A DNA stretch of 64,000 nt from an uncultured Desulfomonile sp. GTDB taxonomy: Bacteria; Desulfobacterota; Desulfomonilia; Desulfomonilales; Desulfomonilaceae. The position numbers and the translations under genes are program-made. Below are positions 35,629 to 43,274 of this stretch, one piece after another. Every line of letters starts with the position of its first letter. Within the stretch, counting starts at the first letter, position 1. Below the pieces are notes generated by a model. It was given only the letters and a program-made list of their open reading frames with translations, did not search any database and was not told the origin of the DNA. The DNA lies in the NCBI GenBank assembly GCA_903952205.1, contig CAJBEZ010000022.1, positions 1 through 64,000 on the forward strand. The letters are read 5' to 3'.

Positions 35629-35898
35629 CTACGGTTTTTGCTGGTGAGTCCTGGAGTGATTCCTGGCTTGAATTTCCTTTTCAGCCTCCAGGTAAAGTCG
35701 CTTAATTTCTTCAATCGTATTCTCTGAAAGTTTAGATCTTTCAGTATCAGGAGGCGGGGGCTGGAACATTTGATGGCTGACCCACCTCTGGGATGGGTCA
35801 TTTTCCCTATTAGACGCAGGCTGCGCCAATGCCTGTGAGTGTGTCAAAGCCGAGAAGAGAATTAATATCAGTAAAATAGGCAATGCCGCTATCCTCAT
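35629..35898 (-). CDS. Small secreted protein, unknown
   Basis: An 89-residue protein with a signal peptide MRIAALPILLILILFSALTH ending at QALAQ near residue 25. The rest is a polar, Pro- and Glu-rich 60-residue tail with a short helix, ENTIEEIKRLYLEAEKEIQ. The ATG at 35898 follows TTGGAGAGCC. No family is recognised. Downstream of it, 187 bases up to the methyltransferase stop hold no other gene. Confidence 0.55.
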   Translation of the reverse strand: MRIAALPILLILILFSALTHSQALAQPASNRENDPSQRWVSHQMFQPPPPDTERSKLSENTIEEIKRLYLEAEKEIQARNHSRTHQQKP

Positions 35899-35990
35899 TG
35901 GCTCTCCAATAATTATTAACTTACTGTGACAGCAACCAAGCAGGGGAAGCAATATCACACAACTATCGGGGCTGCAACAGCGCTGTTGTG

Positions 35991-36020
35991 AAAAAAGAAG
36001 TGACCCGTGGCCACTTCTTT
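35991..36020 (-). terminator. Rho-independent terminator of the acyl-CoA ligase gene
   Basis: AAAGAAGTG (35994-36002) pairs with CACTTCTTT (36012-36020), 9 bp, loop 9 bases. Read on the minus strand it ends in TTTTTT (35996-35991), 65 bases after the ligase stop. A 14-bp perfect palindrome, CAACAGCGCTGTTG (35975-35988), lies just beyond. Confidence 0.75.
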
Positions 36021-36084
36021 ACGAACAACAAACGCATGTTTGGACAAGCTATCAAAGGAGTTTTAAAGTTTTTTCAAGGCCGCT

Positions 36085-37674
36085 TTACTTCGCGTCACTC
36101 CATGTGCCGTAATGTTCTCGTAGAACTCTGTGAAGGATTTTCCCGGTTCCTGTTCGCGGCATATCCTCGTCCAAGATAAAATCAATAGATTTTGGAACCT
36201 TGTATCCCGCTATTTTTGTCTTGGCCAATCGCCTTATCTCGTCTTTTAGCCCATCAGAAGGTTCCACCCCAGATTTTAATATAATAAAAGCGTGGACAGA
36301 TTCTCCCCATTTTTCATGGGGTACGCCTATGACTGCGACATCTTTTACCGTAGTATGAGAAGCAAGCGCGTTTTCAACTTCCGATGGGAACACATTCTCT
36401 CCGCCGGTTATGATCATATTGGCCTTACGATCAACAAGGACATAAAAACCTTCAGAATCCCGGAAACACATATCTCCAGCTGTGAACCATTCTCCGTGGA
36501 AAACTTCTTTGGTCTTTTCGGGAAGGTTCCAGTATTCTTTGAAAAGCATCGGTGTTCGAGCGTAAAGTTCGCCCACCTGCCCATCTGGAACTTCGTTTCC
36601 TTCTTCATCAAGGACTTTTATTCGGTCAACACCAAAAATCTCCCGACCGATTGTCCCCAATTTTCTAAGTTGGTCTTCGGGGCGGCATAGGGTTACAAGC
36701 CCTGCTTCTGTTGATCCGTAGGCTTCCCACAACTCCGCGTTTTTGAAGAAATCCAGAATGGCCACCTTGGTTTCTTTTCTTGCGGGCGCGGACGAAATAA
36801 GAAGCTGCCTCATGCTCGATACATCGAACTGCGTTTTGACCTCGTCGGGCATCGACAAAATCATTATGTAGTGAGTGGGAACCAGCGATGTGAAGGTTAC
36901 ACGATAATCCTGAACTGTTTTAAGAAAGTCCTGGGGATTGAAGCTGGACTCGTTGTACACACAGACAGGAGCTGAAACCAGAGTGTAGGGAAAAGAATAG
37001 TATATGGAATTCACATGGCACATGGGCATCACCATGAGGGCCTTATCCGTGGGCCTTACTCCCATGTTCGCCACATCCAGATAATACATCGCGAGATAGC
37101 TCTCGTGTGTTCTGACTACTCCCTTCGGTTTGCCGGTTGTTCCTGACGTATACATGAAGGTCCAGGGATCAGCCGCGTCAACTATGAGATCAGGTTCCTC
37201 AATACTCGCCGCCATCAACCATTCCTCATAATTTACGTAACCATCTGGAGCTTTTTCTCCAGGGTCTCCCAGGTAAATGAAGTTTCCTTGAGGAACCGTC
37301 AGTTTTTCTCTAATGGAATTGATGGTTTCAACAAAGGGTTTTTCAACTATAAACGCTTTGCAGCCAGCGTCATTGGTGATGTATTCAATCTCAGGGCCGG
37401 CAAGCCGAAACATGATCGGCACACTTATCTGCCCCCCTTTGGCGCTACCCGCGTAAATCTCCATCCACTCGACGCGGTTGTACGCTATGACCGCAAATCT
37501 ATCCCCATGTCCACATCCGTTTGCGTTAAAGGCATTTGCTAACCGACAGCTCCTTTCATTCCACTGTTTGAACGTCAGGTCCCTGTTCTTGTCCTGGCAA
37601 CCAAGCTTGTCCGGATATTGCTCGGCCTGGCGGCTCAGAACAGTTCCCATGTCAATCCATTTACTAACGGTCAT
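36085..37674 (-). CDS. AMP-dependent acyl-CoA synthetase (class I adenylate-forming)
   Basis: A 529-residue ligase activating a carboxylic acid as acyl-AMP and then acyl-CoA. P-loop FMYTSGTTGKPKGVVRTH near residues 170-187, LWEAYGSTEAG near 315, GEWFTAGDM near 395, and the C-terminal catalytic lysine in RTGTGKILHRVL near residue 513 are all present. CaiC/long-chain or benzoate-type members look alike; the substrate is open. The ATG at 37674 follows TAGGAGGATTTG. A strong promoter lies 220 bases upstream and a terminator follows it, so it is likely monocistronic. Confidence 0.92.
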   Translation of the reverse strand: MTVSKWIDMGTVLSRQAEQYPDKLGCQDKNRDLTFKQWNERSCRLANAFNANGCGHGDRFAVIAYNRVEWMEIYAGSAKGGQISVPIMFRLAGPEIEYITNDAGCKAFIVEKPFVETINSIREKLTVPQGNFIYLGDPGEKAPDGYVNYEEWLMAASIEEPDLIVDAADPWTFMYTSGTTGKPKGVVRTHESYLAMYYLDVANMGVRPTDKALMVMPMCHVNSIYYSFPYTLVSAPVCVYNESSFNPQDFLKTVQDYRVTFTSLVPTHYIMILSMPDEVKTQFDVSSMRQLLISSAPARKETKVAILDFFKNAELWEAYGSTEAGLVTLCRPEDQLRKLGTIGREIFGVDRIKVLDEEGNEVPDGQVGELYARTPMLFKEYWNLPEKTKEVFHGEWFTAGDMCFRDSEGFYVLVDRKANMIITGGENVFPSEVENALASHTTVKDVAVIGVPHEKWGESVHAFIILKSGVEPSDGLKDEIRRLAKTKIAGYKVPKSIDFILDEDMPRTGTGKILHRVLREHYGTWSDAK

Positions 37675-37891
37675 CAAATCCTCCTAAAAAATTGAAATAC
37701 AGTCATAATTATTTCCGAATCATATTGATCGCCCAGGTTAGGGCGCCTGACAGTGAAACCGCCCGGCAAGGAAACTTCCGCGTATTTTAAGTTGCAGCGC
37801 GGTTGTAGAATCTGGTGAAAAAATCTATTCAACTTGACACAGTTAGTTTGTTAAGATTAACCTTGATTTATAAAATGATGAAATATCCGGC

Positions 37892-37920
37892 ATCATAAGC
37901 GGTCCCCAAATACATGTCAA
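37892..37920 (-). promoter_or_regulatory. Promoter of the acyl-CoA ligase gene
   Basis: On the minus strand TTGACA (37920-37915), 17 bases, TATGAT (37897-37892): near-consensus. The leader to the ATG is about 210 bases. The other half of this 369-bp divergent gap (to 38043) shows only a TTGACA without a convincing -10, and the GGAGGCG of the plus-strand gene. Confidence 0.6.
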
Positions 37921-38043
37921 TTGCCTTGGCGCACTGAGATATCCTAATATTCTAATCGCACTTTGTTCGTTGACATGAACTATTGGATCTGACCCGTTTT
38001 GATTGGTGAGGCTGTTGAATGTTTTTCATATACGGAGGCGTAA

Positions 38044-39318
38044 ATGGGGTTTGAGGATAGAAACAAGGGCCTATCAAGCACGGATGAGGCAATGTCGGGA
38101 CCCGACAGAAGACGGTACCAGGAAGAATTTCTAAAACAGATCATCGCCACGGCATATAAAGCGGGAACTCCGTTGAAGAAAACGATGGACGCTTTGGGGA
38201 TTGGCGTAGGAGACATCAGATCGCTGGAGGATCTAAGCAAGCTCCCCATTACCAAGAAAAAGGATCTGGCTGACGCACAGAAAGCCAGCATTCCTTTTGG
38301 CGGTTTCCTGACTGTTCCGATTAGCGATTTGGCGCGAATCCATCAGTCTCCTGGCCCAATCTACGATCCAGTCGGTAAAACGAAAGATTACTGGCGATGG
38401 AAATTGGCCCTTTACTCTGTTGGTTTTAGACCCGGAGATATAGTGGTTAACACTTTTGCTTATCACATGACTCCCGCGGGACACATGTTTGAAGAAGGCA
38501 TTGTAGAGTTGGGAGGGGTTATTGTTCCCACAGGTGTCGGAAACACCGATGCTCAGGTCGATATTATAAGAACTCTGGGAGCGACAGGATTTATAGGAAC
38601 ACCCAGTTTCCTGATGGCCATCCTGAAGAAATCAGGAGACATGGGATTCAAGCCGCGCAAGGACATCAAACTGGAAGTTGCTTTCCTTGCGGCCGAGATG
38701 CTTCCTGAATCGATGAGGAAGCGTTTCCTCGATGAATTCGGCATCGTGGCCCGGCAGGCCTATGGGACGGCCGATGTTGGCTGCCTGGCCTACGAATGTC
38801 CGGAGACCAACGGCATGCATATACATCATGACGTCATAGTGGAGATAGTCGATCCAGAGTCAGGCCTAACCCTCGGGGAAGGGGAGGTGGGAGAGGTAGT
38901 GGTAACCTGTAATAATAGGATTTACCCCCTGGTAAGATTCGGCACGGGCGACATTTCAAGTATTTCGAGCGCAGAATGCGTCTGCGGGAGGAAGGCCCCA
39001 AAACTGACTCGAATCATGGGGAGGGTGGATCAGGTCACTAAAATCAAAGGAATGTTTGTTCATCCATCCCAGGTTCAAAAGGTGGTCGAAGCTCATCCCG
39101 AAATAGCAAAGGCCAGGCTTATTGTAGAGCGACCGGATGATCAGGATGTAATGAAACTTGAGATTGAATTGAAAGGATCGATTGCGGAAGGATTCATTTC
39201 GAAAGTCGAAGCTACGATCAGGGATTCGTTACGGTTGAAAGGCTCTGTCTGTGTGCTTGACCCCGGAACGCTTGAAAGTGAACACAAGATAATAGAAGAC
39301 CGTCGCAAATGGGACTAG
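38044..39318 (+). CDS. PaaK-like phenylacetate/aryl-CoA ligase family protein
   Basis: A 424-residue adenylate-forming enzyme of the PaaK branch. The family start is recognisable (EEFLKQIIATAYKAGTPLKK, with a LEDLSKLPITKKKDL block near residue 60). VNTFAYHMTPAGHMFEEG near 138, RQAYGTADVGCLAYECP near 237, LVRFGTGDISS near 299 and GRVDQVTKIKGMFVHPSQV near 329 follow. The typical Ser/Thr/Gly-rich P-loop is reduced to a SPGPIYDPVGK-like stretch near residue 100, as in some PaaK homologues. Aryl or other carboxylates may be the substrate. TACGGAGGCG precedes the ATG. It is divergent from the acyl-CoA ligase. Confidence 0.85.
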   Translation: MGFEDRNKGLSSTDEAMSGPDRRRYQEEFLKQIIATAYKAGTPLKKTMDALGIGVGDIRSLEDLSKLPITKKKDLADAQKASIPFGGFLTVPISDLARIHQSPGPIYDPVGKTKDYWRWKLALYSVGFRPGDIVVNTFAYHMTPAGHMFEEGIVELGGVIVPTGVGNTDAQVDIIRTLGATGFIGTPSFLMAILKKSGDMGFKPRKDIKLEVAFLAAEMLPESMRKRFLDEFGIVARQAYGTADVGCLAYECPETNGMHIHHDVIVEIVDPESGLTLGEGEVGEVVVTCNNRIYPLVRFGTGDISSISSAECVCGRKAPKLTRIMGRVDQVTKIKGMFVHPSQVQKVVEAHPEIAKARLIVERPDDQDVMKLEIELKGSIAEGFISKVEATIRDSLRLKGSVCVLDPGTLESEHKIIEDRRKWD

Positions 39319-39332
39319 AAAATTGAATTCAA

Positions 39333-39367
39333 GGGCGGTAACATGGAGTTTAATCCCGTTACCGCCT
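39333..39367. terminator. Stem-loop between convergent genes
   Basis: GGCGGTAAC (39334-39342) pairs with GTTACCGCC (39358-39366), extendable by one G-T pair; the loop is 15 bases. It is placed between the PaaK-like gene and the second FmdB gene, and a smaller AAACGC/GCGTTT stem follows at about 39373-39390. No strong T-run, so efficiency is uncertain. Confidence 0.5.
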
Positions 39368-39399
39368 GTAACAAACGCTCACGGCGTTTTAGCTTAACT

Positions 39400-39603
39400 T
39401 CAAGAAAATCCCTTTGAACCACTGGATCCGCAAGAAGAACTCAAACTTTTTTCAATGCCGGTTCTTGCAAATACCGAAAAACTTTTTTTGGTTCGTTTGC
39501 TGTCACATGCTGGGCAGGATACATTTTCATCGCATTCTGATATGAAGCATATCCTCTCAAATTCTTTCCCACATTCTTCGCACACAAATTCGAATATAGG
39601 CAT
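39400..39603 (-). CDS. FmdB-family zinc ribbon protein (second copy)
   Basis: A 67-residue protein MPIFEFVCEECGKEFERI with CPAC further on: two CXXC pairs, at Cys8/11 and about 31/34, as in the FmdB family. The tail is Ser/Gly-rich with an extra Cys. The ATG at 39603 lies 10 bases after the selenoprotein stop, with GGGTGAG as site, so both are probably one transcript. Coupling of FmdB with a HesB-like selenoprotein is a useful functional hint. Confidence 0.88.
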   Translation of the reverse strand: MPIFEFVCEECGKEFERICFISECDENVSCPACDSKRTKKSFSVFARTGIEKSLSSSCGSSGSKGFS

Positions 39604-39613
39604 GTTGCTCACC

Positions 39614-39910
39614 CTAGCTGCAACTACAGCCCGAACCGCATCCCGTCCCCGCCAGTTCCGCCGTAGGTCCGAAAACGCTTGATCGTATATTTAATCCGCC
39701 AGATTCTTTTATGATCTTCATCGCGAAAGGATCCACGATAACTGGCACTTCGTTGATAGTGTGGTGTTCGTCAGCTTCTTTAGGCTCATCCAGAGCCAGT
39801 CCCATGTTGGGACCGCCTCACCCATAGCCGCCAAAGAATATCCTGACGTACTGATTTTCAGCAATTTTTTCCTGAAGAAATTTTTTAGATTCATCGTCCA
39901 TCGAAAACAT
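39614..39910 (-). CDS. HesB/IscA-like selenoprotein (in-frame TGA = Sec31)
   Basis: Reading from the ATG at 39910 (after AAGGGGTG), the frame encodes 30 residues, meets TGA at 39820-39818, and continues for 67 residues to TAG. Residues before the TGA are NQYVRIFFGGYG and after it GGPNMGLALDEPKEADEHHT, so the protein reads GYG-U-GGP. IscA/HesB-like proteins have GCGGPS/LGLALDEP here, with Cys at the TGA position. HesB-like selenoproteins with this exact feature are known in anaerobic deltaproteobacteria. The C-terminus GTGCGSGCSCS has the expected extra cysteines. Role: probably Fe-S or selenium/sulfur handling. Standard gene calling would start at the internal ATG (39805) and lose the first 35 residues. 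selA/selB/selC are not in the window. A frameshift-free single TGA in an otherwise normal frame makes a pseudogene unlikely. Confidence 0.88.
39783..39820 (-). promoter_or_regulatory. Bacterial SECIS-like tandem hairpins after the Sec codon
   Basis: Immediately 3' of the TGA in the mRNA, GUCCC-AACAU-GGGAC (39813-39799) forms a 5-bp hairpin, then GGCUC-UGGAU-GAGCC (39797-39783) forms a second. Bacterial SECIS elements lie in this window and are read by SelB; one of these, with its loop G residues, is the likely element. Confidence 0.5.
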
Positions 39911-39940
39911 GTTGCACCCCTTCACAATTAATATGTCAAT

Positions 39941-39969
39941 AGTATATTCATATATAAGTATATAGTCAA
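39941..39969 (-). promoter_or_regulatory. Promoter with internal palindrome for the selenoprotein gene
   Basis: On the minus strand TTGACT (39969-39964), 17 bases, TATACT (39946-39941): near-consensus, about 30 bases before the ATG. The spacer and -10 together form an imperfect palindrome TATACTTATATATGAATATA (39960-39941 region), well placed for a repressor. Confidence 0.65.
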
Positions 39970-40016
39970 GTGTTGTGGTAAAATGGAAAGCTATGATTAC
40001 TAAAAAGGAAGGAATG

Positions 40017-40592
40017 TCAATCGGGTCTGTCGTTTATGATCTTAATTTTGGGAGAATTCGCAGCTTCTTGTTGTCCGGATACTTCCGGGTCGTTTGGCTT
40101 GGCGCCAGAGACAACCTTTTTTCGCCCAATTTTTTCCGATGTATGGCGTCGCGAAGCGTCCAGCGTCAATTCTTTAATTAAAGGAACCGATTCCTTTGAA
40201 GTTTGGCAAAGCCTTATTGTCTTTTCAATTCCGCCATATATCTCTGACTGACCTATCATAACTTCATTGCCCACTATTACAAGCGGAACAGCAAAGCTCT
40301 TGTCTTTGTGAGCGGCTCCAACCTTGGAGAAAAGATCGTAGCCATCGGGCTGATTGATATCAAACACATCTGTTCTTATGGGAAATCTGGTTTTCAAGTC
40401 TTCAAGCAATTCCTTGACATTTTCACAAAATGGGCAGTCAGAAGACGTGAAGAAAGTAACCACAACCCAATGTTCCGAATTAGAATCCTTGGGCGGGCTA
40501 TTTTGGGCTAGCGCCTCAAAAGCCGGCAAACAACTCATGATCGCAAAGCTGATTAGGGTAAGTATGACTCTGGACAGGCCGCTTGACTTCAT
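40017..40592 (-). CDS. Secreted thioredoxin/glutaredoxin-like protein
   Basis: A 191-residue protein with an N-terminal signal (VILTLISFAIMSCLPAFEALA, cleavage near residue 29) and a thioredoxin-fold domain. The active site is FFTSSDCPFCENVKELL with CPFC near residue 54, and the cis-Pro region is AVPLVIVGNEVMIGQSEIYG near 115. The last 50 residues are charged and have no recognised domain. It likely acts in the periplasm as a thiol-disulfide oxidoreductase. Its ATG overlaps the stop of the upstream small protein (ATGA), so they are coupled. The selenoprotein downstream has its own promoter. Confidence 0.82.
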   Translation of the reverse strand: MKSSGLSRVILTLISFAIMSCLPAFEALAQNSPPKDSNSEHWVVVTFFTSSDCPFCENVKELLEDLKTRFPIRTDVFDINQPDGYDLFSKVGAAHKDKSFAVPLVIVGNEVMIGQSEIYGGIEKTIRLCQTSKESVPLIKELTLDASRRHTSEKIGRKKVVSGAKPNDPEVSGQQEAANSPKIKIINDRPD

Positions 40593-40939
40593 CGCTTCAC
40601 TGGAATGAGTCTTTTGGGGATTGGATAGAACTGATTGACATTTTTATGTCTCCTAAAACCGCACGCCTCTCTTTGGATCAGCAACCCTCTCAGAGCCTCT
40701 TCGCTCTTCTCGACTAAAGCGTTGTATTCGGCTATGCGTTGGTTCAAGTCCTGAATGAACTCCGCGGACGCGTCGGATTCACCATCCTTGTACTGATTCA
40801 ACAATTCTTTCGCTCTGGATCCAGCTTCCATTGCTTTTGCCAGAATGCCGTCCAGGATGAGCCCTGAACTTCCCAGACCTTCGGCCATCTCTTTGACAAA
40901 TTCTATTTCGCATTCAGAGATGTCGCGGCATACACCCAT
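40589..40939 (-). CDS. Small helical protein, unknown
   Basis: A 116-residue protein, not recognised. It is mainly helical (LSSSGLILDGILAKAMEAGS-like segment, then coiled-coil-like EFIQDLNQRIAEYNALVEKS and EEALRGLL). Two early Cys (MGVCRDISECEIEF) and one near residue 93 are present. The ATG at 40939 lies 8 bases after GGGAGG; an in-frame upstream start at 40960 is less likely. It overlaps the thioredoxin-like gene by 4 bases, suggesting a redox link. Confidence 0.6.
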   Translation of the reverse strand: MGVCRDISECEIEFVKEMAEGLGSSGLILDGILAKAMEAGSRAKELLNQYKDGESDASAEFIQDLNQRIAEYNALVEKSEEALRGLLIQREACGFRRHKNVNQFYPIPKRLIPVKR

Positions 40940-41071
40940 TACCGGAGCCTCCCTTGTCAATTCGCGATATATAACATAGAGTGTTTACAAAGACAATGCC
41001 GTGAATGATTGAATACAGAGATGTTTTTAATATAAAAAATCAACTGTATGTTTAATTAACCTCTAAATTAC

Positions 41072-41100
41072 TTGACATTTTATCAATAACCTACTATTAG
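41072..41100 (+). promoter_or_regulatory. Promoter for the duplicated-domain protein
   Basis: TTGACA (41072-41077), 17 bases, TATTAG (41095-41100), about 100 bases before the ATG. Confidence 0.55.
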
Positions 41101-41200
41101 TTTAACAACTTTCAGCTAATAGATGCTGGCGATGGCTAGTGGATTCCATCCAAAAAGCCTATCGTGAAAATCCTTACGCCCCCGAGTGAGGAGGTCCCTT

Positions 41201-42136
41201 ATGTCCGGGAAGAATCATGTTGTTATTTTTACGGTCATCGTTTCTTTGACTATGGCCATCGTTTTCATTGGAGCGGTTTCCGCCGACGCATACCGCATCT
41301 GCACTTTCAAAGGCACTGTCGTGGAGAACGGATGGAGAAACATGACAGTAAAATCCAATGGTCAGTGCGCCGAAGTCAATGTAGGGTGGCGCACAAAATA
41401 CGTTCCTAATCGGCGTCCCTGCATTGGAGAAATCGTCGCGGTTGATTTCACGCTTGAGGATGGCTACATGAAGGCGACGAAGGTTGTTAGCCTAACGCCT
41501 ACACCGCCTTCAATGCAATGCTTCCCGCCGGCGCCGCCCGCAAGCTCTGTTTGTAGGACGGTGGGAGAGGAAGGAACTTCGAATGGTTCCTCCAGCCTGG
41601 ATTCATGCGTCCCTCCCAAACCGGTTTTTTCCACCAAACCACCGGCTCATGTTTCTGACCGCAATTGGTCTCCGGATAAAAAAGAGGTAGCGCCCCAGGA
41701 TGTTTCGCCCAGGCCGCCTTCAGCCAAGGCCCCTCCTAAAACCTCAAAAGCTGAGCCTTCAGCGGTTCCCCCTTCTTCAACTTCTTCTAAGAAACCAGTT
41801 ACAAAACCAGAGGTTCCTGCGGAAAAAAAGGTTATTACTAAAACTTCTCCGCCAGAGAAGGTTAAGCCTGAAGTCAAGGAAGAAGTGACAGAGGAACCTG
41901 TCAAGGAAGAAAAGACAGTCAAGACACTAGTGGGAGAAGTCGTTGCTTCTTCGCCGAAGAGTCTGTCGGTCAGAAACGCCGGTGAAGGCGAAGCGGCTGA
42001 AGTTGTCAATATCAGAGTCGGTCTGAAAACGAAGTTCATACCGTTCAGAAGACCTGCCGTAGGAGAAAAAGTCAAAGTTGATTTTAGAGTCGAAAACGGC
42101 GACAAATTCGGATATACGGTTCAGGTAGTTCAGTAA
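41201..42136 (+). CDS. Secreted protein with two copies of an OB-like domain and Pro/Lys-rich linker
   Basis: A 311-residue protein with a hydrophobic N-terminus (VVIFTVIVSLTMAIVFIGAV, a likely signal peptide ending near ADA, residue 30). Domain 1 (residues ~32-97) and domain 2 (~243-311) repeat one pattern: GTVVENGWRNMTVKSNGQ, WRTKYVPNRRPCIGEIVAVDF versus GEVVASSPKSLSVRNAGEG, LKTKFIPFRRPAVGEKVKVDF. Between them is a 140-residue low-complexity linker rich in Pro, Lys, Ser and Glu. The domain looks like a small beta-barrel; I know no name for it. Domain 1 has paired Cys absent from domain 2. GAGGAGG precedes the ATG. It has its own promoter and a strong terminator, so it is monocistronic. Confidence 0.75.
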   Translation: MSGKNHVVIFTVIVSLTMAIVFIGAVSADAYRICTFKGTVVENGWRNMTVKSNGQCAEVNVGWRTKYVPNRRPCIGEIVAVDFTLEDGYMKATKVVSLTPTPPSMQCFPPAPPASSVCRTVGEEGTSNGSSSLDSCVPPKPVFSTKPPAHVSDRNWSPDKKEVAPQDVSPRPPSAKAPPKTSKAEPSAVPPSSTSSKKPVTKPEVPAEKKVITKTSPPEKVKPEVKEEVTEEPVKEEKTVKTLVGEVVASSPKSLSVRNAGEGEAAEVVNIRVGLKTKFIPFRRPAVGEKVKVDFRVENGDKFGYTVQVVQ

Positions 42137-42180
42137 GCCTTAACGAGCCTTCTTCCCAAAGGACCCTTCTCTCTGTAGAC

Positions 42181-42218
42181 AAACCAAAAAGGATAGCGTT
42201 AGCTATCCTTTTTGGTTT
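42181..42218. terminator. Strong bidirectional terminator, 17-bp perfect stem
   Basis: AAACCAAAAAGGATAGC (42181-42197) and GCTATCCTTTTTGGTTT (42202-42218) pair perfectly around a GTTA loop, with T- and A-rich arms. It serves the plus-strand gene before it and the minus-strand gene that ends at 42265. Confidence 0.9.
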
Positions 42219-42264
42219 AATCAATTGTTCGATCCAATATCGACGATAAAACTCAATCCCGCCT

Positions 42265-42798
42265 TTAAGAAGTTGATGTCATCTTAATTTTGACGTCCTT
42301 GAGCACTCTATCCAAAAAACTATTATACATGTTCTCAAATTCGGTTTTGTTCTCGGATTCAGTCTGCTCAAATCCAACGAGGAAATAATACATTGCGCGA
42401 TCAAAAAAAAGCGTGGTTCTATTATTTAAAGCTACGATCGATCTAACGTCAAATGGTTGTCCCGCGAAATTGCTTTCCTGAAAGAATAGCCATATATGGC
42501 GTTTCAATAGTATGAACACTCTCACCATCTCTGAGTAGCTCAAACCGTCATCACAACATCTTATTCCGAGCTGAACATATCGATCAGCTATTGTTTCCAC
42601 TGAGGTTTTCTTGTCGATGTTGACAGTGAATTCGGTTAGTACTGAGTCGGCCAGTTCCTCAAGCATTTCACGGGCAAGCTGATAATGAGCCAAAATTTCT
42701 CTTTTATGGAACGTATCTTCAATGAAGACGTCCCTAATCTCTTGATGAAATTTTTGAATGAATTTGGCAAATTCCATTTCAAAGGTTCTGGCTTCCAT
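42265..42798 (-). CDS. RsbRD N-terminal-like helical protein, unknown role
   Basis: A 177-residue all-helical soluble protein. The region LGIRCCDDGLSYSEMVRVFI and LLKRHIWLFFQESNF resembles the helical N-terminal domain found in RsbR/RsbRD stressosome proteins and in some sensor kinases, but this is a weak, by-eye comparison. No catalytic motif is visible. AGGAGG precedes the ATG. It stands alone between a terminator and the His-rich protein gene. Confidence 0.55.
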   Translation of the reverse strand: MEARTFEMEFAKFIQKFHQEIRDVFIEDTFHKREILAHYQLAREMLEELADSVLTEFTVNIDKKTSVETIADRYVQLGIRCCDDGLSYSEMVRVFILLKRHIWLFFQESNFAGQPFDVRSIVALNNRTTLFFDRAMYYFLVGFEQTESENKTEFENMYNSFLDRVLKDVKIKMTSTS

Positions 42799-42895
42799 GT
42801 ATGCCTCCTGCGGCCCTGAAACCGTTAATGTTCAAAAAAGTATGGTCAGTCTACAGACAATATCTTAATCGGGAAAATTCCACCGACACTTTATG

Positions 42896-43216
42896 TCAAG
42901 AATGCCTATGATGCAAAGAATCGCCATGTTCATGCGTGTGTTCGTGGGACCTGTCCGACGAATGAACGTTACGGGTTTCCCCGCAATCGTGACTATCCGA
43001 AACATGCTCCACTTTGGCTTCAATAACACTCAGGGCTTCCTGAAAGCTCTGATTTGCCTCGGAACTTAATTCGACGGCTCTCCGGATTTTAAGGGACGCG
43101 TCTTCCAGTCCCAGACCAAGCAATACTTCGGCTACCTCTTCATAAGACTTGACGTGTTCCAGGTTGTGTCCTGTCCAGTGTTTAAGTCTTATGGCTATTT
43201 TCTCCAGTTCGTTCAT
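42896..43216 (-). CDS. Small protein with histidine-rich metal-binding tail
   Basis: A 106-residue protein. The first 75 residues are helical (MNELEKIAIRLKHWTGHNLE, then EEVAEVLLGLGLEDASLKIR). The last 30 residues hold nine His within HDCGETRNVHSSDRSHEHTH, ending in EHGDSLHHRHS, as in nickel/zinc storage or chaperone tails. The ATG at 43216 follows AAAGGTCAC; an in-frame upstream start at 43231 has a poorer site. It is 58 bases downstream of the glutamine amidotransferase gene. Confidence 0.7.
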   Translation of the reverse strand: MNELEKIAIRLKHWTGHNLEHVKSYEEVAEVLLGLGLEDASLKIRRAVELSSEANQSFQEALSVIEAKVEHVSDSHDCGETRNVHSSDRSHEHTHEHGDSLHHRHS

Positions 43217-43274
43217 CAAGTGACCTTTCATGATAGGATGGCGCTGAAAACGCTGTTGGACATTGCCGAAAACA

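Noticed and set aside
37970-38000. Promoter for the PaaK-like gene from TTGACA at 37970
   Set aside because: No acceptable -10 at 16-19 bases downstream.
41647-42105. A 152-codon frame antisense to the duplicated-domain protein
   Set aside because: Mirror of the Pro/Lys-rich linker; low-complexity Thr/Ser composition and no start site.
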